This document shows, in pieces, positions 12,619 through 23,644 of a DNA stretch of 64,000 nt (its first letter is position 1; the number at the start of each line of letters is the position of its first letter). The position numbers and the translations under genes were made by a program. This DNA is from Paramacrobiotus metropolitanus (lineage: Eukaryota; Tardigrada; Eutardigrada; Parachela; Macrobiotidae), in the NCBI RefSeq assembly GCF_019649055.1, contig NW_026570328.1:248001-312000 (forward strand). The letters run 5' to 3'. The notes beneath the pieces were generated by a model, which was not told the DNA's origin, did no database searches, and was given only the letters and a program-made list of their open reading frames with translations.

Positions 12619-13831
12619 CTAGTTGGTAGCGACAGCCTTTCCAGACATCACAATCCAGTCTTTTAGCCGACCCCAATCAGCGCCAATTAAGACAAAGTCC
12701 AGCGAATCTATAAAATAAACTACATAATTAAATTACATCTTACAATATTTCTGCGAACAACCATTAAATTTTCGGAGCACGTCGTACACAGAGTTACAAC
12801 CATAAATTCATAAACAAGTAAACGTTTTTACAGCTATGGCAAGTCCAAGAATCAAGCAGCTGGAAATCTGCACTGTGCAGCAGCACTTGGGGCACCCGTG
12901 ATGATCTTATCTTGCACATGCATTACATCAAATGAAGAACTCTATCTCGGTCTCGCATATGGCCATGATTAATTTGTTTTAACAAGTGATTCCCAGATTA
13001 ATCACAATCCTCACAACTGCAGCACACCCTTAGCGAAAGCCTGCCTCTGGCAGTTTCAGCTCCTATTTAACCAGACCATAGACGATAAACACCACGAGGA
13101 AAAAATAAATTTCTATGGAACATGAAAATTAGAGCAGATGCGCAGTCTTCATAACGAATCACACGTAAACAAAATAACCAATACCAATCATAACAATATA
13201 ACATCTTAACGAGGCAAAACTACCGTTTCGGTATGTCCATCACAAATTTCCGTTTCTAAAAATTTCGAATTGCTCTACACCATTAAAGCTGATAAAAACC
13301 AGTTTTGGCATTACAGCAGCTGACAGAAACGATGTTTTACCATCAAATAACAGCCAGCGAAAGTAACAGTCTGTGAAACTTCAAACTACCTCGACGGATT
13401 TAGAATTTGATTACGTATTACATATTGCGACTTGCGAACTCACCAGACAGGCACTCCGAAGAACTAAAATCCTGATAAGCCTAAGCTCTTAATCCCATCA
13501 GAATGTAACCTCATGGGGGAAGATTACAGTCCTAAGGGAAAAGGCAATTATTTCCAACTTTTTTATACAAGCGTGTACGTCACATAATAACACGAAAAAC
13601 AACAACAAGAAGTTGTTTCTTCCAGCTTAGAAGATAACGTCGTTGCCTTTAAGTGAGTTGTGTGGCTTCGAGCAACAAAAATTCAGTGGTACTTACACAC
13701 AGGCGGGCGATGAACGGGCTGGCCGAAGCAAGCTGCAGATGGCACACGGCTATGACATCAAAAATACAAAGTACGAATATTAACCGAAAAAAGCCTTTCG
13801 CTTGCAACCTTTCCTGATTATTGAGGCTCAT
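12619..13831 (-). CDS. Unidentified short membrane or secreted protein gene (first and last exons only)
   Basis: Two exons look coding and have good splice signals. The first, 13831-13697, begins with ATG, encodes 45 residues with a hydrophobic segment (RLIFVLCIFDVIAVC) that could be a signal anchor or transmembrane helix, and ends at GTAAGT in phase 0. The last, 12707-12619, follows a TTTTATAG acceptor and encodes SLDFVLIGADWGRLKDWIVM plus eight residues and a stop. The junction phases do not match directly, so at least one middle exon is missing. A 20-nt candidate microexon lies near 13447-13466, and a hydrophobic stretch lies near 13080-13115. No family is recognised. That the two exons belong together is inferred only from strand, distance and hydrophobicity. 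Confidence 0.35.
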
Positions 13832-14321
13832 TATTTGACTGATTTTTCGCGCAGCAACATTTTTTATTTTAAACGCTAACGATTAGTTTCGCTGGCTAAA
13901 TATGATTAAGATTTGCTTGTTTCAACTTTCACGTTAGGTAATGGGTCAGTATTATTGTGACTGCAATTTCAGGTGTAAAACAAAAATGAGAAAGCATTAA
14001 TTTTATGAGCTTACAGTTCTCGCATAGCTTGTGTATGAGCACGTAACTTTACTACATAAATTATGAATTTATGCGCTATGCCGAGCGTTCAATTTAGATA
14101 ATTAATTACTTTCATGGGCTGTAGTATTTACTGACATTTAACGAATAATTATTAAGTGCCCGTACATCGACACATAACAGTCGCACGAGCAGGAGTAAAC
14201 GATGACTGACCCACAAACGAAACATTCAGCTTTTTAATAAACGCAGATTTGCATCTCCAGTCCACTGAATAAAATCCGAAAGCACAAAAACCACACTTCT
14301 GCGTGTCAGATTTAAAAGCGC
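13832..14321. other. Gap between REXO4 stop and the unidentified upstream-facing gene
   Basis: About 490 bp of AT-rich sequence. It should hold the REXO4 3' UTR and, for the minus-strand gene starting at 13831, its promoter. I see no coding frame or clear motif. Confidence 0.5.
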
Positions 14322-16218
14322 CTAAGATCTTTTAGTTGCGTTTAATTTTGCTTTCTTTGCTCGAAAGGACACCGTCGATTCCCATGTTCTTTTATGCATG
14401 GTATACAGCCTCATCGTAGCTTGGGCATCCTGTATGGAATCATGTTCACCGGTCTGGACGGCAACACCCAGCACCTTAGCCGTCAGCTTCTTCAGCGACG
14501 GAGTACCGCCTTTCATCAAAATGCGGAAGGGTTTGTATTTCGAGGTGTCCCGAATATCGCCCTTGGGATGGCTCAACAACAGAGCTTCCAGATCATTACT
14601 GACCGCATGACCAATAAGGATGCGACCTCGTAAAATCTCGGCAACCTTCGCTTGCACGACTTTAAATTCCTCACCTGTAAAGAAAAAAACTAATTTGCAA
14701 TGTGAAACGTGAGAGGAAAATATGAGATGTCCATTGTCCAGTGAAGCACAAGGTATCACCTTTTTTCAAATCTTGTGGTCGAACGCCACTCACGTGGGTG
14801 CGGTAATCTTTTACAAGCTCCGTAGGCTTGACGAAGGTATCATATAAGCAATGTCCGAACAGGTTTACAAGCGATACTCGCGCCAGCATGTTCTCTTGCC
14901 CACCAGGACCAACACCAACAAACTCGCAGTCCATTGCCACAGCTTTCGTTAGTCTGCAAAAGCCGCTCGATAAAGAAAATATGTCTGCAAATATCGTGCT
15001 GTATTCCCAAATTATCGATTAATTAATCATTATCAAAACCTTGAATTTCGTTCCTAATTACAGTTAAAATGCGAATCGCCAAACACTAGAAACAAAAAGC
15101 AGCAGCTTCTTGTGACAGAACAAAAAAATGATTAAGAGAGACTCAACTGAAGTAAGTATCACAGAACAAAAAATTGATTTAATACTATTAGAACAGACTC
15201 GACTGAAGTACGTATCGTACCTACTTACCTAATCCACTATGAGTACGCTCGTATTAAGTGCATACAAGTAACCAAACGCGAATTATTAAGATAATCAGGT
15301 TACACGAAAACAGACGAATACAAGATAAAATATTTACGAAAAACAGCCAAGCATCATTCCGAGCTAATACTTTTATTACAGTTTGATAAATCTTCTTACC
15401 CATTAAAGGATTTGGTTTTGACGAATGTCTCAGCGGTGGCTTCAGGTATCTCGGCAATTTCGCCTACCGCAGGATTGGCAACGCTAGCGGTCTCCGCACT
15501 GTTTGGATCTGATTGAGTGCTCGCAGCTGTCGCAGGCTGCACTATCCGCTTCGGCCGCCTGCCTGCACCAATCGCCGTTTTCAACTGTGTCCAGTTTTTT
15601 GAAACATCAATGGTAGCTCTTGTCGGCACAGTCAACAGGGGCTTCTTCTTTTTCCTGGGCAGTGAGTCTACATCGTCAGAAGCTGCTGGATCTTGAGCGA
15701 AAGCCGAATTCTCAGAAAGCAGAGGACTTGCCAAAGCCCCGCCACTTTCAGAAATCACCGTTGAGTCTCTGGCATAAGGCTTAGCGAGATCGCTGTGACG
15801 TTCTTCGCGAAGTGTTCTCTTGCTACTTGGTGCGAACCCCTCGGCATCGCGGCGTTTTCCACTGGAATGACTTCGGTGGTTGCTATCAGCGTAGGAGTTG
15901 GCTGCGGGAATCCGCGGATAGTTTTGCGATGGGTTGGGCTCCTGTAAAGTATAAACACTGGACAGGGTCTCCAAAGCTGTAATCGTCTAGCAGGCTGCAA
16001 GATCGCATACGAAAACAATTCAAGATGATTACCTGAAAACTATTCGGAGATTTCCACGGAGCTACACGATTCCTGTCGTGCTTCAGATCCGACACGCTTT
16101 CGGCAGCAATCGCCGGAATGACTCGATTCCTGTTCGGTTGTTGGCCAGGTTTCGCTCTGAAGGATTGCGAATTCGAGCTCTTGGTGGAAACGATATGAAT
16201 CACTGGTCCAGTATCCAT
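14322..16218 (-). CDS. REXO4: REXO4-like 3'-5' RNA exonuclease (DEDDh family)
   Basis: Nuclear/nucleolar exonuclease of the Rex4 (XPMC2) family, which acts in rRNA processing. Exons: 16218-16033, 15941-15400, 14953-14760 and 14674-14322; phases match and give 424 residues. Residues 1-240 are a basic, serine-rich, probably disordered tail containing RKKKK, and SKNWTQLK as in other Rex4 proteins. The exonuclease core runs from about 246 to 410: ExoI AMDCEFVGVG (Asp251, Glu253), ExoII GHAVSNDLEAL (Asp335), ExoIII HDSIQDAQ (His385, Asp390). These are the expected DEDDh metal and catalytic residues, so the enzyme looks intact. GDIRDTSKYKPFR is also typical of REXO4 and separates it from ISG20 and REXO1. 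It is divergent from the PTPS gene, with 466 bp between the two start codons. Confidence 0.93.
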
Positions 16219-16684
16219 TGTAATCCAATCAGTGCTCAGACAGCATTTCGCGTGACAATTTTAACTGGAAACTAAAAATGAAAAACAACAAAAAACTGCT
16301 AAAACTTCATTAAATTCACTAAATTCTTGATACTGATAAAATTAATTATGAACAAGTACGTCCCCAAGTTTAACCAGCAAAGCGGCAGCTGTTTTGCAAG
16401 GATACTGGTCTAGCATTCAACCGGAAGCGGCACAGCCCATGGTACAGATACAGTGGTCGCGAGTCTCCAGGCTTACTAATCGCTACAGCCCACTAGTGGC
16501 ATTGCCACATTGGTGTACGATTGGAAATTTGGAATCGATTAGAATCAAATGCTGCTACTGCGGCCTTACTATAAGAGAGCCAAAAGCAGAATGTTCTTAT
16601 TATAATATGAGACGGAACTGAAAAACTTTTAAGTTTCAGTGAGATATTGGTTTCTTTCGTTTGTCTATCAATCATCTAAAGAGA
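16219..16684. promoter_or_regulatory. Putative shared divergent promoter of REXO4 and PTPS
   Basis: The start codons of the minus-strand exonuclease and the plus-strand pterin synthase are only 466 bp apart and face away from each other. No coding exon is supported between them. Both promoters and 5' UTRs must fit here unless distant non-coding exons exist. No TATA box is convincing in the AT-rich background. Confidence 0.5.
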
Positions 16685-17987
16685 ATGCCGCGCATAGTCT
16701 TTGTTACTAGAACGGAACATTTCAGCGCTTCCCATCGTTTGCATAGGTATCGTACAACATCTGGATTCTGAACGAGCACGATAGGATACGTTCTTACGAA
16801 ACTGTTATCTGATTTAAGAAGCTTACTTTATAATCAGTTCTTGATTTATTTTAGTATCCATTTGTCAGACGAAGAGAATGCTGAAATATTCGGAAAATGC
16901 AACAACCCAAATGGTCACGGTCACAATTATAAAGGTAAGATGATACAGTGCAGCATGCCAAATACAGTAACAGTACAATTAACTTACTTTTCAGCAAACT
17001 GCAGTTTGCAGCATGATACAGCTTTTGCAGTTTTGCATAAAGTATGATTTCGCGGAAATAATTGTACTTACAAGTTAATGTTTGCAGGTAAGTTAACTAA
17101 CACCCGTTCCTTTTTTCTTTATATAGCTTTATCTCTTGAATTTTACAGTTTGCTGTCCGGCTTGTTTTCATGTTCTTGAAGTCAGTTTTGCGATTTTCGC
17201 TCCTGTTTCTCGTAATGCAAACGAGCTTTTTATTATCGATAACCGTGCTGCACTGGTACGGAACTACGGGTTATCGTTTCGTTGTACTTTTCAAAATGAA
17301 TTGTGCAGCTGTTTTTGCATTATAGTGGATGTCACCGTAAAAGGTGCAGTGGATCCGAAAACTGGAATGGTTATCAACTTGGTTGGACTAAAAAAGATCA
17401 TGCAGGTACTTGTCGTTTTTCATGTCCTTTTGACTGGCGAAATTAACATCGGTTTGCAGCATCAGGCACTTCTTGTACGGAGTCTACGGACGTTTGTCGA
17501 TGACTCGATACAGAGTAGTATTAGCTGCTAAAATATTTTGATTTTATGTGCTTCTCTTGCATAACGTCTACCGAAGAAATATGGCTTATGGTTAATTTGA
17601 TGCAGGAAGCAATTTTGGAAGCTATGGATCATAAAAATCTGGACAAAGATGTACCATTCTTCCAGACTGTCGTTAGGTAAGAGGTTGTGCAACTGACAAG
17701 TTAAACGTATGAATTTATATTATGTGACATTTATTGTCATATTTCACCATTTCATTTGGTCGTAACTCATAAGTGTTTACAAGGGCGTTTTTGATGTTTC
17801 GCTATTATATGACATATAGGACAAAAAAAGAAACAACCAATTTTGACTTTCCAGCACAGCAGAAAATATCTGCATATTTATTTGGGACCGAATCGTGGAC
17901 GAGTTGCCACCAACTGTGAAACTGCACGAAGTTAAGCTATTCGAAACTGACAAAAATGTGGCGTTTTACCGGGGTGAAGAGGCATAA
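16685..17987 (+). CDS. PTS: 6-pyruvoyl-tetrahydropterin synthase
   Basis: Converts 7,8-dihydroneopterin triphosphate to 6-pyruvoyl-tetrahydropterin, the second step of tetrahydrobiopterin synthesis, in the cytosol. Five exons: 16685-16746, 16855-16934, 17326-17405, 17606-17676 and 17855-17987, phases 2/1/0/2, giving 141 residues, close to the usual 140-145. Zinc ligands are His17 (FSASHRL), His42 and His44 (NGHGHNY). The catalytic set is Cys36 (FGKCNNP), Asp82-His83 (MDHKNLD) and Glu128 (FETDKN), all present. The start ATG at 16685 gives [17 protein letters not shown], the normal N-terminus. It is convergent with the TMLHE gene, 420 bp away. Confidence 0.96.
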
Positions 17988-18265
17988 ACGTTAACAGCCA
18001 AAAAGATGCAAACATGAACTTTCTTCCGTGTTGTAGTATTGAATCTGTTTTTGATCTTTTCTCCTATTACGATTAATAAGCATGGCGGGTGTGCTGTAAA
18101 TTTTTTTAGCACTGAAACGGACGATGAGCTCGTAGAATCTCTTTTTGCAATTGTTAAAAATACTCACTTTATGCCCACTACCAAGGCGGCATAACAAAAC
18201 TTTAATTTTGGCATATTATGAGCCACAGAGTTTCTGTGCTAAAGTAAATGCTTGTAAATCAGACG

Positions 18266-18271
18266 AATAAA
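18266..18271 (+). terminator. Candidate poly(A) signal AATAAA for PTPS
   Basis: A canonical AATAAA lies 279 bp after the PTPS stop and is followed within 30 bases by a GT-rich stretch (TGTCTGTTCTC). It sits in the short convergent gap before TMLHE. Other AT-rich hexamers are nearby, so this is a candidate only. Confidence 0.4.
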
Positions 18272-18407
18272 ACACAAATCTGCATGTCTGTTCTCTCGCA
18301 AATTATAATTACATAATACAGTTATATATTTCTGTATGCTTAACAATGCATGAGAAAAAAGGTATTATATTTACAACAAAACCCATAGAAAAATTTCAAC
18401 AATTCTA

Positions 18408-20132
18408 TTATGGGATCAAAGAAAATCGACGACAGTTATGCTCAAATTCATCATTGCTCATGTAGCATCCGGTCAGCACGCGCTTCCCGTTAAAAGCATT
18501 TCGTCCATGCAGAACCCGCCAGTTATCAATAAATATGACGAGTCCCGGAGTTAGCGTCAAAACGTGCTGATTGACGGCACTCTGGGTCAGGTCCGCAAAT
18601 GTTCTCAGCGATCGATAAAAGGCATTCATTTCACTGGGCGCGCAAAGCGGAGGCGCTGTGGAGCGATCATACATATTGAAACGCACTCGTTGCAACGACT
18701 TCCGGTCAGTGTTACGGGTCAAGACTACATCGGTCCATTTGTAGCACACATCTGGCTCCATGTAGACACAATTTTGTGCAGTGGAACACAGACGTTCATA
18801 AGCGGCGGCATCGGTTTGTTGCAGTACATCTGCGCAGTGGAAGGCGTCAACCAGAAGATTCTCACCGCCAGTGCACCCGTCCCGCTCCAGACAGTGAAAA
18901 ACTTGAATACGCGCGGGGTTACTAAAGTAGGTGGTGTCGGTGTGCGGCGCTAGATAGACGTTGGAATAGGCCGTATCGTTGCGCTCCATATTGGAGGTGA
19001 AAGTCCACATGCCCGGACTAAAGGTCGTCGGCATGGGCGGGGCAACGCGCTTAACCAGTTTTTCGGTGGCGGCCTCCGTTGGTGGGCAACAATCGACCAA
19101 CCCGAAACCAAAACGTTGGATATTAGTCAAAAGGTCACCCAGTCCACTATCCGTAAATACTGCATCGTGAGAAATAGGAACAACGGAAGCTGGTCCGAGC
19201 CGTTGCCGGTCCCATAAGAATTTGGCAACCTGGAACAGATTCAACTTTGCAATTAATTAATTTCACACGCTGACAACTAAATTTTCTGCCAAAATTAATG
19301 CGTTTATTACGAGTTCGGTTCTCTACTCACTGTAACAGATCGGAAGAAATCGAATTATTTATATTAGACCACCCAGCTAAATAAATGATAAATTGTTTTC
19401 TAGATTGTTTAATTTGCCAAAGTGAAACTTCTAGAACTATAAATAATTTCGAAGGATTTTTTAAAACCTTGACATAGGTTGCGCATTGTCAAAATAACAT
19501 TTAAAACGAGTGCAAGAGTGTTTGGATTTACGTGGAATACTTTATGACATATGGTAGAGTACCTGCTTGTCACTTGACTTCTTCGGTAGTGCAGCGGTGA
19601 AGTGGTTTTTGATTGCTGATAAATCATAATGCGAAGCGTGCCCATCGGTCCATACCGCGTGCAGGAAGCCGTTGTTCACTTCCGCTCGCTTTATCTGCGC
19701 ATCTGTAACCAGTGTCCAGCTGTTGCGCTGATATGCGCCTTGGTTTACGCACTGCTCACACGTGCAGCTATCACGCAGCCAAAGTAAAGGCACCGCTATG
19801 GACGTCCTATCCTCTTTTATGGTAACCGCTTCCGATGAGATGGACAATAAAGGAAGACTGACCGGCAACTTGGCTGGAACGAATTCTGGGCTTTTTCGCA
19901 AACCGAGAATAGGATTCGATTCGTACGCTTCCAAAAGCGGTGTAGTCACTTTCTCCTCTTTCCGGGGTTGCAGTTGTGCTTGGGAAAATCGCCGGAACAC
20001 TTTACTGCGCCCAGTTATGTTCGGCAGCGACATATCATTCCCAAGGCTGAAGAGACTGAAGCTGGACGAAGTTTCTCGCCGCAGCCAGGAGGCGACGAGC
20101 GACGCTGCACTTGAGCAGCGAATGCCGGCCAT
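18408..20132 (-). CDS. TMLHE: Trimethyllysine dioxygenase, mitochondrial
   Basis: Fe(II)/2-oxoglutarate oxygenase that hydroxylates trimethyllysine, the first step of carnitine synthesis. Two exons, 20132-19563 and 19229-18408, joined in phase 0, give 463 residues. The N-terminus is rich in Arg and Ser with few acids (MAGIRCSSAASLVASWLRRE), as for a mitochondrial presequence. The N-terminal domain carries WLRDSCTCEQCVNQ, the zinc-binding cysteine motif of the gamma-butyrobetaine/trimethyllysine dioxygenase family. The iron facial triad is His286-x-Asp288 (HTDTTYF) and a distal His near 431 (NWRVLHGRNAF). GMWTFTSN and the NDTAY region match TMLHE more closely than gamma-butyrobetaine dioxygenase; that choice is by eye. 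Codon-level features look intact. Confidence 0.93.
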
Positions 20133-20486
20133 TTGGTACTTAATTACAAACGATTAGGCAGCTTATGACACCCTGTGATGGAACCCCGAATAATACTACT
20201 TTGTATACAGACCAAATTATTTGTCGGGAAATATTACACTAAAACACCGACCCCAAATACAGAACGAAATTTGACTGCCGTGCACTGGCATCGAGACAGT
20301 TCACAGCTCAATGTTTATGCTTTATTAATGTACGAACAGACAACGGTAATCAGCGGTCAACAAAACTTCTTGATAAAAGGAAGAAACGATTTATGTACTG
20401 TCGCGCACTTGTACAGTAAATTAAATAATATGATGTTCCGACGAGGACACTAACCGTAAATAAAAATGTGTGAGATTTCCGATAAT

Positions 20487-20645
20487 TTACACGCCCTTAT
20501 CGCGGTCCATCAGCGCATGTCCGTGTTGCGCTGGTCCAGTGCAGAACGACCAAAGTCCACGACGAAGTCCGGTAAAAATCCATTTCTGAATGTCGTAATG
20601 TTCTAACAAACCGGTTGTTTCTTGAAACCACACACTGGTGTTCTT
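20487..20645 (-). other. Candidate terminal exon of an unidentified gene
   Basis: After an ATTACCAG acceptor, 52 codons run to a stop at 20489-20487 with coding-like composition (start KNTSVWFQETTGLLEHYDIQ). A GLRRGLWSFC stretch recalls the W-GLW-C pattern of claudin-like proteins, but that motif is short and no transmembrane helix is present here, so no family is assigned. In another frame the same acceptor gives a short C-terminus of about 14 codons. It could join the exon-like island at 21682-21522. Confidence 0.25.
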
Positions 20646-21521
20646 CTGGTAATACGTACACGCACGCACAATAAGTACTCGCTACATGTACTTTATACTT
20701 TGTAGGTATTTACTATCATTCCAGAATTTGCAGTCTCATAAAAAAATTACTGCACTGCACCCATTTAAATAACCTTCACCGGTTTAATCGTATCATTAGA
20801 CTTACCTAAATAAGACTTAGTAGTTCTGTACTAGTAAGTACTGCTAGCCTGCATTTTTTTGTCCGAACAGCCAGAACGGTAGGTTACTTTGTATCAGTAA
20901 ACCCCAAAAACGATACATCACAATGTTTGCCCATCAGAGAAACTTTAAAACCGTTAATTGTTTTTTTATCATTTGGAAAGTTTGTAATGTTGCCCGGTTG
21001 TTATTTTCTCTATTGTTTCTTTTTTGTGATTTTGCTGTTAAATGGTGTGGTGTAATTGATTTTAAGGTTGTATGCCAGTCATAAAACCCGCATTGTTGGA
21101 ATCCTTGTTTAGGGATTATCGCACAAAAACTGATGCCTGCATAAATATTTCAAACCCTTGCAATCTAATGCGGAAGATAAGTAATCGGTTTACAGTATTA
21201 AACTGATTGTTACCTCAAATACACCAAAACTAAAACAAGAAAAAATTTTTTTATTGCATGTCCATCCTTTAAAGTCAACTGAAACTTCATCCTTCAGTTG
21301 TGCTGACATGTGAATTTCAAACGATTAGATAGCACATAAATAATACATCAAACCGGCACGACATACACGATTATTCAGATCCAAGAAATCATGACAGCAT
21401 CACAAACCTTCGACAAAGGAAAGACTAGTAAAACAGTAAAAACAAAAAAGAGCATTTGCAGAGGAACTTGAGGTAGAGATGACACAGCACACACAAGATT
21501 TGTAGTTGCATTGCTTTCTGC

Positions 21522-21682
21522 TCACGAGACCAACCTTTGCGTCCGTTCCAAAGGACAAGGGGGAATTAAGTTTGCCACACGGTAGGAGCCGAAGTCCGGT
21601 AATAAAAAACGGCGATATGAAGAAACTTGAACGGATTTCGACCTTACACAAACAAACACTGACCAGGTGGCTAAAGTCAACC
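21522..21682 (-). other. Candidate exon with strong acceptor, unidentified
   Basis: A long polypyrimidine tract and TTTACAG acceptor precede 53 open codons beginning GLTLATWSVFVCVRSKS and ending at TGA (21524-21522). A GTGAGC donor overlaps that stop, so the exon may instead splice onward. If the MANBAL-like gene splices at its internal GTAAGT donor, this would be its third exon, with a stop after one codon. Both readings are inference. Confidence 0.25.
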
Positions 21683-22184
21683 CTGTAAATAAAAAGATGA
21701 GAAACGAGTATGTTTTGTAAGTACACAGATGAAGTTTTCAGGCTTATGAAAATGAAAACCAAAATGAATATCGCAATCAGTCCTCACTGTACAAGTTAAT
21801 GTCTGATGACAAGCAACTGTAACAATGTGTAAATAATACTGTTGTCTGGTTTGTATCGTACTAGCATCTAAGCACAAGGGGTCAGTTTTATAACCCCAAT
21901 CCCAGAACTGTTTTCTATTAAAAGTGTCAATCTGGCACCAAAGTAAATAATTCATAATCAAAGTCAGCAAGTAAAAAGTGGACAAAAGATCCGTGGGCAA
22001 GCCAGAAATGCAACGAAATATTTCGCAATTGTAAGTTATTTTCACAAGATTGAAAAATTCTTGGTAATTTTTTTCAGAATCAATGGGTCAAGGAAGTTAT
22101 ATTACCATTTTTATTTAAATCAAAATACATAAAAATTTACAAACATCGTATATCACTGGCATATGGACGGCAACACCGTGTATT

Positions 22185-22826
22185 TTATTCACACCTCCTG
22201 CAGATCTTATACCTAATGAGCTCTTGATATTTTCCACTTACCCAATGGCTAATGCCGCTTTTATCCTGTTTTGGCCGCTTCCTACTGCCTGCATTACTCG
22301 ACTCTTGGACTGCTTTGCTATTTTTTTGCAGACGCTGTGTTCCATTCTGTAAAACAATAATTTAATTTACTCGCAGATTTTCTGGGTTATTCATGTTTAT
22401 ACATCAAAAATTAATAAAGCAAAACAAATTGCGTAAAGCGTTTGTAGTACCTCCGCAATATAGATAGAACTATTATAAAAAAGTAAAAAAACTAAAATTT
22501 TGTAATAACACAATTTAAACACCCAACGGCCAACGGTGTGTAAAGCGTAAATGGAAAAAATCACCAAGAAATTTTGAAATGTATCGGGCCCTGTTATTTT
22601 CAAGAGCGTACGAAACCGTCATTTTAAGGAAGTGTTGGTAATAACTCACAATGTTGTACGCTCGGTGGTGACTGGTATCACTGTCTTTTTCGCGACCAAA
22701 AACGGCGTACGCAATGCATGCTATCTGGAAGATTGCAGCGAATATCATTCCGTACTTCAGAACGGTCTCCCACCATTCGGGCTCCGTATTGATTCCCAAG
22801 CTTTCCAGGTCCACTTGCGCACTCAT
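22185..22826 (-). CDS. MANBAL: MANBAL-like (UPF0239) small membrane protein
   Basis: Two exons, 22826-22650 and 22346-22185. The start follows a TTGCAG acceptor by two bases, so a 5' non-coding exon is expected. The core WWETVLKYGMIFAAIFQIAC and the next dozen residues match the single transmembrane helix of MANBAL (LLRYGLFLGAIFQLICVL in vertebrates, from memory). A basic tail with RKRPKQDK follows, also as in MANBAL. Read straight through, the protein has 112 residues, against about 85 in vertebrates. A strong GTAAGT donor after ISHW suggests the real protein may be spliced there and end near residue 95. Function of the family is unknown; it is predicted to be a single-pass membrane protein. 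Divergent from GGPPS. Confidence 0.72.
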
Positions 22827-23644
22827 CTCTGCAATGGACGCAGCAGTTAAAAAAACTTGGGGCAATGTACAGCAGACGAGAAGTTGTCAATTTACAAGGC
22901 AACAACTAGGATTTGACCCGATGTCCAAGATTACCTGTGTTATCAAAAACTGCACTGTTGGACAGTCTGGACCATGGAGTCAAGATATCCTTGCAGATCC
23001 CAGACGAAAGTAATCCAACTTTTTATCCAAGTTCCAACGACCAACGATCCCGACACTGGTCGCCAGTTGTGCTCTGCCACACTTTCGTTTTGCATGAAAA
23101 GAAAAACTAAATGGTTTTTCCGTGCGCGATACCGGTAATGGCGACTGTTAACACAGTAAACAAACCTTGGAGACGTTTTCTTTTTGTTTCGGTTGAGCTT
23201 TTAAAAGGAAGTAGTCGTTGTTGGAGGTATGGCATACGTTTGAGCGAGGACACTTGCATGGAGGCGTTCCGAGGCGAGCAGCCTAGGGCTCGCCTAACTT
23301 TTGGTGTGCGGGTCAGCCCCGCTACCTGTTGTGCAAGGGGCAACCTACCCCAAGCGGCGGTGTACATGAGTCATCCCTTTTTGCCTTCATAGGATGAGAC
23401 AACCACCACATTGTGACCACAATCAAAGTCTAAAACAAAAAAACACTTTTATTAGTTTTATACAAGCAACGATTACGTACATTGTACTGATGAGTCAAAC
23501 GTGCAAGGTTAGTAAACCTTTCTGATAAACCCTACCTCCTAAGTTCTGTTTCTTAGCAAACTACTAGAATGTTGAGATCCTTTAAGTCCCACCTTGTCGC
23601 ACCTGTGTTATTTGCGTACTAAGTACGAGGTAAGGCTCAGAAAT
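22827..23644. promoter_or_regulatory. Divergent promoter region of MANBAL-like gene and GGPPS
   Basis: The two start codons are 818 bp apart and point away from each other. The stretch contains the implied 5' non-coding exon of the MANBAL-like gene (acceptor next to 22828). A GC-richer block at 23107-23392 is open on both strands (about 86-93 codons). Neither frame resembles a known protein, and the block may be 5' UTR or promoter. Confidence 0.4.

Larger units (their letters stand above)
20133..22184. other. Gap between TMLHE and the MANBAL-like gene
   Basis: About 2 kb containing the TMLHE promoter and the 3' region of the MANBAL-like gene, all on the minus strand. Two exon-like islands occur at 21682-21522 and 20645-20487 and are listed separately. 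The rest is AT-rich without supported frames. Confidence 0.4.

Noticed and set aside
18564-18953. 129-codon plus-strand open frame
   Set aside because: It is antisense to the TMLHE oxygenase exon, which is conserved and explains the lack of stops.
23107-23392. Overlapping 86- and 93-codon frames before GGPPS
   Set aside because: Both strands are open, there is no family resemblance, and the block lies in the divergent promoter interval.
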